Positions 1 to 6,278 of a stretch of DNA of 6,319 nucleotides are shown here, one piece after another; position 1 is the stretch's first letter, and every line of letters begins with the position of its first letter. This stretch comes from an uncultured Muribaculaceae bacterium (lineage in GTDB: Bacteria > Bacteroidota > Bacteroidia > Bacteroidales > Muribaculaceae). The notes below the pieces were generated by a model, which saw only the letters and a list, made by a program, of their open reading frames with translations, did not search any database and was not told where the DNA came from. The position numbers and the translations under genes are program-made. The DNA lies in the NCBI GenBank assembly GCA_947644475.1, contig CANRZQ010000166.1:1-6319 (forward strand), written 5' to 3'.

Positions 1-1
1 G

Positions 2-466
2 ATGGTAGGCTTCCGCGTAGGCAACACCATGACCGAAAACGGCACTGTGGCACGTGGCGTCTGCTCGACAAAAGACGGCCTGCTCACCGACGTGGTGGAA
101 CGCACCTCTATCGGCTACCGCCCTGCCGACCATGCCATAGCCTTCACCGACGAAAACGGCGTAGAGCAAGTGCTCGAGCCCAACACACCCGTGTCGATGA
201 ACCTCTGGGGATTCACTCCCGACTATTTCGAATTCAGCGACCGCGAGTTCCGTCGCTTCCTCGATGCCGACATCAACACTCCGAAGGCCGAATACTTCAT
301 CCCCCGCGCCATCGACACGCTCATCAACTCGGGCGAGGCTACCGTGCGCGTGCTCGACACCGACTCCAAATGGTTTGGCGTGACATATGCTGCCGACCGT
401 CCCGGCGTTGTCGAGAAATTCGCATCCCTCCACGCCGACGGCACCTACCCCTCCCCACTGTTCTGA
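2..466 (+). CDS. C-terminal part of a sugar-phosphate nucleotidyltransferase (5' truncated)
   Basis: This is the last 154 codons of a gene that begins left of the window. The first in-frame ATG at position 2 is probably internal, since the family is usually about 300 residues. The visible part matches the C-terminal region of Bacteroidales NTP-transferase-domain proteins: a segment SMNLWGFTPDYFEF (residues 64-77), a stretch with YFIPRAIDTLI (about 98-108), and the closing pattern WFGVTYAADRPGVVEKF (about 124-140) followed by a short tail ending PSPLF. Known members are GT-A-like enzymes that join a sugar phosphate to a nucleotide. The N-terminal nucleotide-binding loop lies outside the window, so substrate cannot be judged and activity is not shown here. 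Codon use is GC-rich like the next three + strand genes. No U-tract terminator follows; the stop codon runs straight into a heptamer repeat array. Confidence 0.8.
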   Translation: MVGFRVGNTMTENGTVARGVCSTKDGLLTDVVERTSIGYRPADHAIAFTDENGVEQVLEPNTPVSMNLWGFTPDYFEFSDREFRRFLDADINTPKAEYFIPRAIDTLINSGEATVRVLDTDSKWFGVTYAADRPGVVEKFASLHADGTYPSPLF

Positions 467-601
467 TTCACAATGCTCGATGCACGATGCACAATGCACG
501 ATGCACGATGCACAATTTACAATGCACGATTGGCATACAGTGCGAAGCCAATCGTGCATTGTGCATCGTGCATTGTGCATTAAAAATAGCGCATCGTGCA
601 T
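466..601. repeat. Inverted array of 7-bp units (ATGCACR / YGTGCAT) forming a long hairpin
   Basis: Left half: consecutive 7-mers in strict phase, starting with degenerate ATTCACA (466-472) and ATGCTCG (473-479), then ATGCACG or ATGCACA at 480, 487, 494, 501 and 508, degenerate ATTTACA at 515, and ATGCACG at 522. Right half: the complement form YGTGCAT at 553, 560, 567 and 574, then TAAAAAT (581-587), AGCGCAT (588-594) and CGTGCAT (595-601), again in strict 7-bp phase. The arms 521-534 and 547-560 are perfectly complementary over 14 bp around a 12-nt loop (535-546). Pairing extends to 501-534 with 547-580, where 30 of 34 positions are Watson-Crick. Short ORFs across it are repeat translations, not genes. 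Similar low-complexity intergenic heptamer repeats occur in Bacteroidales (general knowledge, not checked). It could act as a transcription boundary, but no U-run follows the stem. Confidence 0.9.
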
Positions 602-620
602 TAAAAAAAATTTGCATTGA

Positions 621-651
621 TGTAACCTTTCGTTGCTTTCGCTGCATCTAA
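621..651 (+). promoter_or_regulatory. Candidate ECF-sigma promoter for the DUF6249-sigma operon
   Basis: TGTAACC at 621-627 carries the AAC core seen in many ECF -35 elements. CATCTAA at 645-651 resembles the CGTC-type -10 element, 18 nt after AAC. The pair sits about 30 nt upstream of the first operon gene, and the operon itself encodes an ECF sigma factor, so self-activation is the natural reading. The alternative is a housekeeping Bacteroidetes promoter: TTTG at 611-614 with an imperfect TAnnTTTG match, TTGCTTTC, at 633-640 after an 18-nt spacer. Both are sequence matches only. Confidence 0.45.
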
Positions 652-682
652 CAGGTGTACAAACCCAAAAAACAATTCAAAA

Positions 683-1081
683 ATGGACCACAACGTTATT
701 GAAATTACCGGAATAATCGCCGTATTCGGTATGCCGGTGCTGATAGCATTGATTGTAATGCTGTACATCTCAAAACAAAAACGCGACAAGTACCACATGA
801 TCGAGACAATGGTGAAAAACGGTCAGCCCGTGCCCGATTACATCTTCAAGGACAATGGCGCGCCCGAAGAATCGTCAATGCAAATGCTTCGCAACGGCCT
901 GATATACATCGCCATCGGTATCGGCACAGCCATCGCGCTCTGGGGATTCGGCCTCAACGACGCCATCGGCATAGCTTCAATCCCGGCCCTTGTAGGATGC
1001 GCCTACCTGGTAGCCTACTACGTTGCCCGCGGCAAGGAAAACGCCCGTAAGGAGCAATCAGATTCCGACAACACGCTCTAA
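683..1081 (+). CDS. DUF6249-like three-helix membrane protein
   Basis: The product has 132 residues. The ATG follows an A-rich leader (CAATTCAAAA) without a Shine-Dalgarno site, typical for Bacteroidota. It has a hydrophobic helix at about residues 7-29, a basic cytosolic stretch (KQKRDKYHMIETMVKNGQPV, 31-50) with the NGQPVPDY motif, then two close helices at about 71-90 and 94-115 and a charged tail. This layout matches the DUF6249 family, which is common beside ECF sigma genes in Bacteroidetes; I assign it from pattern, not a profile search. It ends 8 nt before the sigma factor start and follows the ECF-like promoter, so it is probably co-transcribed. A role in sensing membrane state or restraining the sigma factor is possible but unproven, since no anti-sigma zinc-finger or known anti-sigma domain is visible. 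Confidence 0.85.
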   Translation: MDHNVIEITGIIAVFGMPVLIALIVMLYISKQKRDKYHMIETMVKNGQPVPDYIFKDNGAPEESSMQMLRNGLIYIAIGIGTAIALWGFGLNDAIGIASIPALVGCAYLVAYYVARGKENARKEQSDSDNTL

Positions 1082-1089
1082 TCCGGCCC

Positions 1090-1614
1090 ATGCGACAAAA
1101 GATACTGGAGATTTCTCTTCTGTCGCAGTGCGCGCTTGCCGACAACCGGCAAGCGTTTGGCCGTCTGGTAGAGATGTACTCGCCGCAGGTGCGCCGCTTC
1201 CTGCTCAACCTCACAAAAGGCGACGCCGTGCTCACCGACGACCTCTCGCAAGAGACATTCATCAAGGCTTATATCGCAATACGCAGTTTCAAAGGCCTGT
1301 CCCACTTCTCGACATGGCTCTACAAGATTGCCTATAATGAATACCTGGCGTGGCTGCGCCACAGAAGCGACGAGCCGCTCGACCCCGGCTATGACGCTCC
1401 CGACCCCGGCCCCGACGATGACGACTCCCGCACGGCAGATGTAATGGAAGCCGTCGACGCCCTGGCGGAACCCACCCGCTCGATAATAATTCTCTTTTAT
1501 TGCGAGGACCGCCCCATAAAAGAAATAGCCCAAATCTTAGGGCTAAACATCAACACGGTGAAAGTATATCTCAAACGCGGACGCGACCGCCTCCAACAAA
1601 AATTCTCGAAATGA
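1090..1614 (+). CDS. ECF-type RNA polymerase sigma-70 factor
   Basis: This 174-residue protein has the minimal two-domain ECF architecture. Sigma region 2 spans about residues 21-90 and includes DLSQETFIKAY (51-61, core RNA polymerase binding) and FSTWLYKIAYNEYLAWLR (73-90, -10 melting and recognition). An acidic linker rich in D, P and G follows (about 94-117). Region 4 spans about 119-172, with the helix-turn-helix PIKEIAQILGLNINTVKVYL (142-161) and then KRGRDRL, which would read the -35 element. There is no extra C-terminal domain. Length and motifs fit a functional protein. It should direct RNA polymerase to a small regulon, plausibly including its own operon through the element at 621-651. 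Its stop overlaps the next ATG by 4 bp (ATGA), so the downstream small membrane protein is translationally coupled. Which ECF subgroup it belongs to, and its stimulus, cannot be told here. Confidence 0.95.
   Translation: MRQKILEISLLSQCALADNRQAFGRLVEMYSPQVRRFLLNLTKGDAVLTDDLSQETFIKAYIAIRSFKGLSHFSTWLYKIAYNEYLAWLRHRSDEPLDPGYDAPDPGPDDDDSRTADVMEAVDALAEPTRSIIILFYCEDRPIKEIAQILGLNINTVKVYLKRGRDRLQQKFSK
1133..1155 (+). other. Perfect 9-bp hairpin in the sigma factor's early coding region
   Basis: CGCTTGCCG (1133-1141) and CGGCAAGCG (1147-1155) are exact reverse complements around a 5-nt loop ACAAC. The stem is GC-rich and begins 43 nt after the A of the sigma start codon. It encodes part of the helix leading into region 2, where the motif ALADNRQAFG is constrained, so coincidence is possible. 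No U-tract follows, so it is not an intrinsic terminator. Confidence 0.4.
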
Positions 1615-1898
1615 ACGACAAGGAACTAAAAACACTGATACGCCGAGGCATGCGGCGCGACCCCGGCAACCCCTTCTTTACGCGCAAGGTAATGAACCGC
1701 CTGCCCGAGCCCTCCGCCCACACTGCCGCCCGGTGGGTTTTCCGCGCCGCGTGGCTTGCCTGCGGAGCCATCCTCGCCGCGTTGTGGGTCAATTTCATAA
1801 CCGGCTTCACCGCCTCTCCTCACCCCCTCCTCTCCCTCATCCTCCTCTGGTCCGCTACCCTCTTTGTGCTCTACACCTCCCTCCGCCGCGCAATCTGA
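1611..1898 (+). CDS. Small two-helix membrane protein downstream of the sigma factor
   Basis: The product has 95 residues. I chose ATG 1611, which overlaps the sigma stop as ATGA; the frame is open upstream, but that extension lies inside the sigma gene. The N-terminus is strongly basic and cytosolic (ELKTLIRRGMRRDPG), followed by NPFFTRKVMNRLPEP (about 20-34), a motif I associate with small proteins next to Bacteroidetes ECF sigma factors. Two hydrophobic helices follow at about 43-64 and 72-90, ending LRRAI. Known anti-sigma factors often have this plan: a cytosolic sigma-binding N-terminus and a membrane anchor. The coupling to the sigma gene supports an anti-sigma or modulator role, but no recognised anti-sigma domain is present, so this is inference. 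It is the last gene of the rightward operon and faces the convergent AT-rich operon across a 64-bp gap (1899-1962) in which I see no clear terminator. Confidence 0.75.
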   Translation: MNDKELKTLIRRGMRRDPGNPFFTRKVMNRLPEPSAHTAARWVFRAAWLACGAILAALWVNFITGFTASPHPLLSLILLWSATLFVLYTSLRRAI

Positions 1899-1962
1899 AA
1901 ATACATAACCATTCGCTGTAAATTACATCGCTACGCAAACAAGATTCCTACTTCTGTTTTTA

Positions 1963-3504
1963 TTATTTCAACAAATTATCAAGTCTCTGCTCGACAGATG
2001 GTCCCATGGGGTTAGTTTTCTCTGGAATGACGTTGTTATTTACTTTTCTTCTACGGTTGTTAAGAATTAAACTTATGATAACAATAACGGCTATTAGCGC
2101 AAATCCAATGCAAGGAAGAATAGGAATGTAGTACCTTTCTGCGCAAATATATTCAAATTCACACCATTTGCCATTTTGTTCAGGAAAATCTTTGTCAGCA
2201 AAATAATTGCCACAATCTACATTTTGCCATACGATTTCATTTTTCCTATTTATATAGGATGTAATAGAATAGGTGTCATCTGTTTTATTTCCACTATACA
2301 CCATACACAAATTTTTGCCGGCGGTTGCAACAGAGTCATATTTACATTGGGTTATAAATTCGAAGTCGTGATTTATATATCCAAATTTTCCATTGAGTTT
2401 TACGCCTGCTAAGCCATGAGAAAAAGGAGTTGCATATTCGAAAACGGGATATTCTTTATTACCTCGTGGTATAAGTTGCGTATCGACGAATACCCATTTA
2501 TGATTGAGACTTACGGCAGCATAACCCTCTGAAAAACAAGTCGCGTCATCAAATACAATATCGTGTGGAAATAGTTCATTAAGAAAATATTCACTATCGA
2601 TAATTCTTTGTGCATTGTCTTTAAAATCGTTCGCGTCTATAGGTTGTAAAAAATCACCACTTTTATCTATAAATCTAGCATAGCATGTAGCATCAGCACC
2701 TAAAAAATCAATCACTAATTTAGATAATCTCCTTACGGCTATTCCTTCTTTTGAATAACTTGAGTAAATATAAGCATTGTCAAGTTGATTAATAATCTTG
2801 CCATCTTCATTGACTAAACATGCCGTTTTGAAATCAATTTTTGCTATTGCGCGGTCATTATATGGGGTCTCGATATCACGGAATACAAAATCGCATACTT
2901 CGTTGCCTGTTGCGTCTATAAGTCCCCACTTTTCATTATTATTAAGCCGGACGGCAGCTCTTCCTTGATTGAATTTCTTAGCAGAAAGATACTTGGGAGA
3001 TATGATGATATCCCCATTTAATCCAATATATCCATAAAGCATGGTGGTGGTATCCTGGGTTACTGCTAATCCACCATAGAAAGAAAAGTTTTTACAAAAT
3101 TGAGGAAATGCATCAAGCGAATATGTAAAATTTAATAATTTTATATCAGCTGTCGTTATATTAATCTTTGCGTAAGATGGTTCTGAAAATAGGAACTTAT
3201 CATCACCGGTTATATATCCATATTTAATATTTAGTACAGGATGTTTGTATAAGATGTTACCGGCAATAGTATCTATGGCGGAAGTATATATTGTATCAAT
3301 CACGGCGAGAGCAACCCCACTTTTCTGTATTGGTTCTATGTATAAAAACCGTGGAGACACAATCTCATTACCTAATGAATCGATTAAGCCATATCTCCCA
3401 TTTTTAGAAATTACATAACTATCAATATATTCAGGCGTATTACGGCATGATACCAACATTAGACCAATTATCAAAATGATAATCTTGAAAAGATGTTTTG
3501 CCAT
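1963..3504 (-). CDS. WG-repeat lipoprotein with C-terminal transmembrane anchor
   Basis: The product has 513 residues. The N-terminus MAKHLFKIIILIIGLMLVSC is a lipoprotein signal peptide with lipobox LVSC, so Cys20 would be lipidated. The residues after it, RNTPEY, do not form the acidic export signal known for Bacteroidetes surface lipoproteins. The body carries degenerate WG-type beta repeats, each with a (Y/W/F)G(L/Y)I(D) core and a following GxxAxV strand: about 36-53, 95-111, 157-190 (YGYIGLNGDIIISPKY), 192-224 (KWGLIDATGNEVCD), 274-290, 323-343 and 360-392 (NGKFGYINHDFEF). WG repeats are known as beta-rich binding scaffolds without catalysis. Unusually, a hydrophobic helix at about 459-482 is followed by the basic NNRRRK and a 31-residue cytosolic-type tail starting at residue 483. 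It is the last gene of the leftward operon, 8 nt after the preceding gene. The ligand is unknown. Confidence 0.85.
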   Translation of the reverse strand: MAKHLFKIIILIIGLMLVSCRNTPEYIDSYVISKNGRYGLIDSLGNEIVSPRFLYIEPIQKSGVALAVIDTIYTSAIDTIAGNILYKHPVLNIKYGYITGDDKFLFSEPSYAKINITTADIKLLNFTYSLDAFPQFCKNFSFYGGLAVTQDTTTMLYGYIGLNGDIIISPKYLSAKKFNQGRAAVRLNNNEKWGLIDATGNEVCDFVFRDIETPYNDRAIAKIDFKTACLVNEDGKIINQLDNAYIYSSYSKEGIAVRRLSKLVIDFLGADATCYARFIDKSGDFLQPIDANDFKDNAQRIIDSEYFLNELFPHDIVFDDATCFSEGYAAVSLNHKWVFVDTQLIPRGNKEYPVFEYATPFSHGLAGVKLNGKFGYINHDFEFITQCKYDSVATAGKNLCMVYSGNKTDDTYSITSYINRKNEIVWQNVDCGNYFADKDFPEQNGKWCEFEYICAERYYIPILPCIGFALIAVIVIISLILNNRRRKVNNNVIPEKTNPMGPSVEQRLDNLLK

Positions 3505-3512
3505 ATTATAAT

Positions 3513-4226
3513 TTAGAAAATCTCAATAGAATTAATAATCGCCATCCCCACTTCTTTTTGATAAACGAGATTATTTTGATCCAATGTAAGAGTTATAATC
3601 ATGGTCGTGTTGTCTTTCTTTTTTACAACATATTGAAATATGTGCATAGGGTAACCATTGAGATTAGCCGTATACTCGACCACGCTTCCATAACACCCTC
3701 CTACCATACAGTCCCGAATTCCAATTAATGAAGTCGTTATATCAAGGCCTTTAAGTTTGTCTTTTGATTGCATATATGAATTTCTTGCTAAATACGATGT
3801 CGATTCTCGAGGCTTGTCTTTTGAGACTATTATATTTATATTTGGACGGAAATCATAATCGTTTATCCATTTTTGCATTATTTGAACATTGATATTTACC
3901 CCTTGCAGTTGTGAATTCAGTTGGACGATTTCCCATGATAAAGGGTACTTGATACTGAATTTTTCGTTGGAAAATCTATTTGGCAGATTGATTCCGTTAT
4001 GTTCATCTACATTGTCTGCATATATGGTTTCTTCTTCCTCTACCACTCCATATTCATTATTGGTATCGCCATTCGGCTTTACGACACCACTTGAAACAGG
4101 AGACAAATTATCCGTCTCATCATAACTGCCTTCGGTTTCATATCCTGGTTTCTGATTGGAACCGTAGCATCCGCAAAGTATAGCCGCAAAGATGACAATT
4201 ATGTAAATGTATTTAAATGGGAACAT
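3513..4226 (-). CDS. Lipoprotein with PsbP/Mog1-like C-terminal domain
   Basis: I place the start at ATG 4226, giving 237 residues, because this yields a compact lipoprotein signal peptide (MFPFKYIYIIVIFAAILCGC, lipobox LCGC, lipidated Cys20). An upstream in-frame ATG at 4265 would add 13 residues and overlap the preceding gene by 14 bp. A polar, acidic low-complexity linker follows (about 21-82, including VVEEEETIYADNVDE). The folded part runs from about residue 84 to 237. It opens with FSIKYPLSWEIV (90-101), the hallmark entry strand of PsbP/Mog1/DcrB-like domains, then beta strands such as NINVQIM and NINIIVSK, a helix around 144-158, a paired strand (SVVEYTA, HIFQYVVKK, MIITLTL), and a final helix VGMAIINSIEIF. 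The domain assignment is by pattern. Such domains are non-enzymatic envelope modules, so function is open. It sits fourth in the operon, just before the WG-repeat lipoprotein, which suggests they work at the same membrane face. Confidence 0.75.
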   Translation of the reverse strand: MFPFKYIYIIVIFAAILCGCYGSNQKPGYETEGSYDETDNLSPVSSGVVKPNGDTNNEYGVVEEEETIYADNVDEHNGINLPNRFSNEKFSIKYPLSWEIVQLNSQLQGVNINVQIMQKWINDYDFRPNINIIVSKDKPRESTSYLARNSYMQSKDKLKGLDITTSLIGIRDCMVGGCYGSVVEYTANLNGYPMHIFQYVVKKKDNTTMIITLTLDQNNLVYQKEVGMAIINSIEIF

Positions 4227-4251
4227 AAAATCAATATAAAAACATAAACAG

Positions 4252-4788
4252 TTAAACGAGTTCATTGGTCTCTCTGAATCGATTGTATTTCAAATGAAGT
4301 TCTCTTTGTAGGTCTGAGGCGTAACTAATATAAGCATCCAAATCATCAAATGGCTTGTTTTCATAGTCTATTTCCACATACATTGAAATATGTATATCCA
4401 AGTCTTTACCTTGTGTATAGGAATACTCCACACCCTGAGGACAATTCTCATAGTCATAAATAAGCCGCTCAACAAATTGCCGTTGGTCAAACGGGATATG
4501 GAAAGCATCTACTAATGTTAATCGCTGACCGTCCGGCAAATTTTCTCCTGCATAAATGCCTCGATTCAATTTACATACTACCTCTGATTTATCAGGAGAC
4601 AGACGTAGGATATTACTATAAAGACTTATAGAATCCGAATCGAATTCTACGCTTTCTTTATCTGCTTTTGCACATAACAGTTTTACAAGAGATCTGCCAA
4701 TGCTCCATTTGTTATATTTGATTATATGACCTATTTTCACATTGAGAAAAACAATTGCGCCGATAACTACAAAAATAATAAATTCCAT
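4252..4788 (-). CDS. Unrecognised single-helix membrane-anchored protein
   Basis: The product has 178 residues and I recognise no family. Residues 2-16 are a strongly hydrophobic stretch starting right at the N-terminus, followed by KIGHIIKYNKWSIGR. The high density of basic residues after the helix suggests the C-terminal domain faces the cytosol. The soluble part (about 30-178) alternates short beta-like strands (VEFDSDSISLYS, SEVVCKLNRGIYAG) with a helical stretch (DQRQFVERLIYDYE), a strand pair (DLDIHISMYVEIDYE) and a terminal amphipathic helix (DAYISYASDLQRELHLKYNR). There are no catalytic motifs or clustered cysteines. The start at ATG 4788 is 9 nt after the preceding stop. Its stop falls 25 nt before the preferred start of the next lipoprotein. 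The AT-rich codon use matches its operon neighbours and differs from the + strand genes. Confidence 0.7.
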   Translation of the reverse strand: MEFIIFVVIGAIVFLNVKIGHIIKYNKWSIGRSLVKLLCAKADKESVEFDSDSISLYSNILRLSPDKSEVVCKLNRGIYAGENLPDGQRLTLVDAFHIPFDQRQFVERLIYDYENCPQGVEYSYTQGKDLDIHISMYVEIDYENKPFDDLDAYISYASDLQRELHLKYNRFRETNELV

Positions 4789-4797
4789 ATGATGATA

Positions 4798-5358
4798 TTA
4801 TTGGAATAGATTGAAAATCAATATACCTGCAAAAAGAAAGGCCCAAAAGCGACCCATCAAAATGAGTACTTCAAGAAGATGCCATCTTGATTTCCCTACT
4901 ACATTGAACGTGGTGGTATCTCCATCACTTTCGTCATGGCTCTTTACAATGCATTTCAATGGAATTAATGGCACAGAAAACCAACAGAAAAATTGATAAC
5001 TTCTGAAAAATCCGCCAACTTGACCAAAAGAACCTTTCATCATTGTGCCAATGCCATTCATTGTATAGTTATTCAAATCTACATCCTCTTGTTCAGAGCA
5101 TAAATGCCATGGAGTGTCATAACACCCGACACGGTTTAGATAAAACCTGCACAAAAGCCATAGGGAGACGTAACCAGTAATATATGAAAGCATTAGCGAC
5201 GTTACGTTATTTTCAGGTTTATAGATTTCAACCAGCCTCCATGTAATTACGCCAAAAGCTATTGCTCCTAAAAGTACAACAATAGAAAAAATCCATACTT
5301 TTTTTGATGATGGCAGGATTGTCTCTTTTTTGTTGAGGTTTCTCTTTATTGTATCCAT
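4798..5358 (-). CDS. Unrecognised polytopic membrane protein
   Basis: The product has 186 residues when started at ATG 5358. The open frame reaches a TTG at 5367, but ATG 5358 is the better start; it lies 13 nt after the preceding stop behind an AT-rich leader. After a lysine-rich cytosolic N-terminus (MDTIKRNLNKKETILPSSKK) come helices at about 21-41 and 55-74. A soluble stretch with two cysteines (VGCYDTPWHLC, 77-87) and a glycine-rich segment (NGIGTMMKGSFGQVGGFF) follow. The aromatic hydrophobic patch SYQFFCWFSVPLIPLKC (120-136) may lie in the membrane interface; it resembles the FxxFFxPLIPxG patches of small Bacteroidetes membrane proteins. A final helix spans about 160-184. I cannot name a family, and the transport or sensing role is unknown. 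It is the second gene of the leftward operon. Confidence 0.7.
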   Translation of the reverse strand: MDTIKRNLNKKETILPSSKKVWIFSIVVLLGAIAFGVITWRLVEIYKPENNVTSLMLSYITGYVSLWLLCRFYLNRVGCYDTPWHLCSEQEDVDLNNYTMNGIGTMMKGSFGQVGGFFRSYQFFCWFSVPLIPLKCIVKSHDESDGDTTTFNVVGKSRWHLLEVLILMGRFWAFLFAGILIFNLFQ

Positions 5359-5371
5359 AAAATACAAAGAA

Positions 5372-5971
5372 TTAATCGTTAATATATTCCGACAACCATT
5401 TATGAAGGTAATAGGAAACTGTATTTTCTATGGCGGTATCATTTTGAAAACTTTCCCGAAATGCCCTTCGCCTCAATTCTTCAATAGCTTCTGGCATTTC
5501 ATTCTCATTGAATTGCGTAATGAACTTTTCTACGCACGTGTCTTTAAGGTCTCCAATTGAGCATCCAAATTTAAAAGCCATTTTTCTAAACAATGAGACA
5601 CGTTCATCTACTTCTTCTGAAGACAAAAGATCGAGTTTTTCATCAGAAATAGATTCTATGGATTCACCCTCCTCTTTATTATTTGATTTATATTTATCCC
5701 AAGGAGATAATGAGTCGCAAGGCTGATTTTGTGTAGAAATAGACTCTTCCTGTAGATTGGCCTTTTGATTGGTTTCAACTGTTTTGCCAATATTATTTTT
5801 TGAGGCTCCCATTTTTTTAATAAAAGCCAGCAACATCGACACTACGGATATTATTAAGGCCATTATTACACCGGAAACAAAAGTCTCTTCAATACTTTTG
5901 GCACTTCCGGCATAAGACGGAATAAAAAAGATAATTAAAACAACGAAGACTATAGCTAATTTTAGAAACAT
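5372..5971 (-). CDS. Two-helix membrane protein with cytosolic helical domain
   Basis: The product has 199 residues and no recognised family. The first hydrophobic segment (about 2-20, LKLAIVFVVLIIFFIPSY) could be a helix or a cleavable signal, though the following AGSAKSIEETF is only weakly signal-like. The second helix spans about 33-51 and is followed by IKKMGASKNN, which places the rest in the cytosol if both helices insert. A long polar linker (about 56-115, rich in N, S, E and Q) leads to a mostly helical domain (about 117-199) with DERVSLFRKMAFKFG, EAIEELRRRAFRESF and VSYYLHKWLSEY. It is the first clearly supported gene of the leftward operon. Its ATG is only 2 nt after an in-frame TAA (5974-5976) of an upstream open frame, so transcription may begin outside the window. 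I see no convincing Bacteroidetes -7 promoter directly upstream. Confidence 0.7.
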   Translation of the reverse strand: MFLKLAIVFVVLIIFFIPSYAGSAKSIEETFVSGVIMALIISVVSMLLAFIKKMGASKNNIGKTVETNQKANLQEESISTQNQPCDSLSPWDKYKSNNKEEGESIESISDEKLDLLSSEEVDERVSLFRKMAFKFGCSIGDLKDTCVEKFITQFNENEMPEAIEELRRRAFRESFQNDTAIENTVSYYLHKWLSEYIND

Positions 5972-6214
5972 GATTAATATTTTCTCTTAGCCGCAGGACC
6001 TTCTCTTTGGCAGTTTAAGTGGTTGGAACACAGAAAACGTGAGGTCTGTACTGTTGCCCGTTCCACATTGCGAGGCTCTGGTATTGCCCTGATTCGTTGA
6101 ACGAGCAAACTTGCAGAGGCCTCACGCAGAATATGATATGGGTCAACTATCCGCGCTCTCGCGCAGATACAGACGGAATATACATATCCACCAAGGCATC
6201 TACCGTTTGCTTCA

Positions 6215-6260
6215 TTCTTGACGAATCATTGAAATTTACCAGATTTCGCAATGTCAAGAA
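6215..6260. repeat. Imperfect dyad between possible divergent promoters
   Basis: TTCTTGAC (6215-6222) and GTCAAGAA (6253-6260) are exact reverse complements. Inside them, CATTG (6227-6231) with CAATG (6249-6253) and AAAT (6232-6235) with ATTT (6243-6246) can also pair, though with bulges and not all at once. It could be an operator or an RNA hairpin. It lies just before the rightward -7 element at 6279. Confidence 0.35.
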
Positions 6261-6278
6261 AGAGCGTCGAGTAAACTC

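Noticed and set aside
466..601. CRISPR array
   Set aside because: Units are 7 bp with no spacers, and the two halves are inverted; this is not a CRISPR layout.
370..651. Open frames of 77 and 93 codons across the end of the first gene and the repeat array
   Set aside because: Their translations are the heptamer repeat read in frame (repeated MHNARCT-like or HDAQCT-like units) plus an out-of-frame shadow of the nucleotidyltransferase; not proteins.
1078..1533. 151-codon open frame on the - strand opposite the sigma factor
   Set aside because: The + strand frame carries unmistakable sigma region 2 and 4 motifs; the antisense frame is a by-product of GC-rich codon use.
1500..1610. N-terminal extension of the small membrane protein upstream of ATG 1611
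   Set aside because: It lies wholly inside the sigma region 4 coding sequence, and the ATGA overlap gives a better start.
1815..1848. Pyrimidine-rich tract on the + strand
   Set aside because: It encodes the loop and second helix of the 95-residue protein (PHPLLSLILLW); proline and leucine codons explain it.
1912..1932. Short palindrome TGTAAATTACA as a possible terminator between the convergent operons
   Set aside because: The arms meet with almost no loop and there is no T-run on either side, so it is not a credible intrinsic terminator.
3628..3643. Palindrome ACATATT-GA-AATATGT
   Set aside because: It is AT-rich and lies inside the PsbP/Mog1-like lipoprotein gene, encoding HIFQYV; expected by chance in such DNA.
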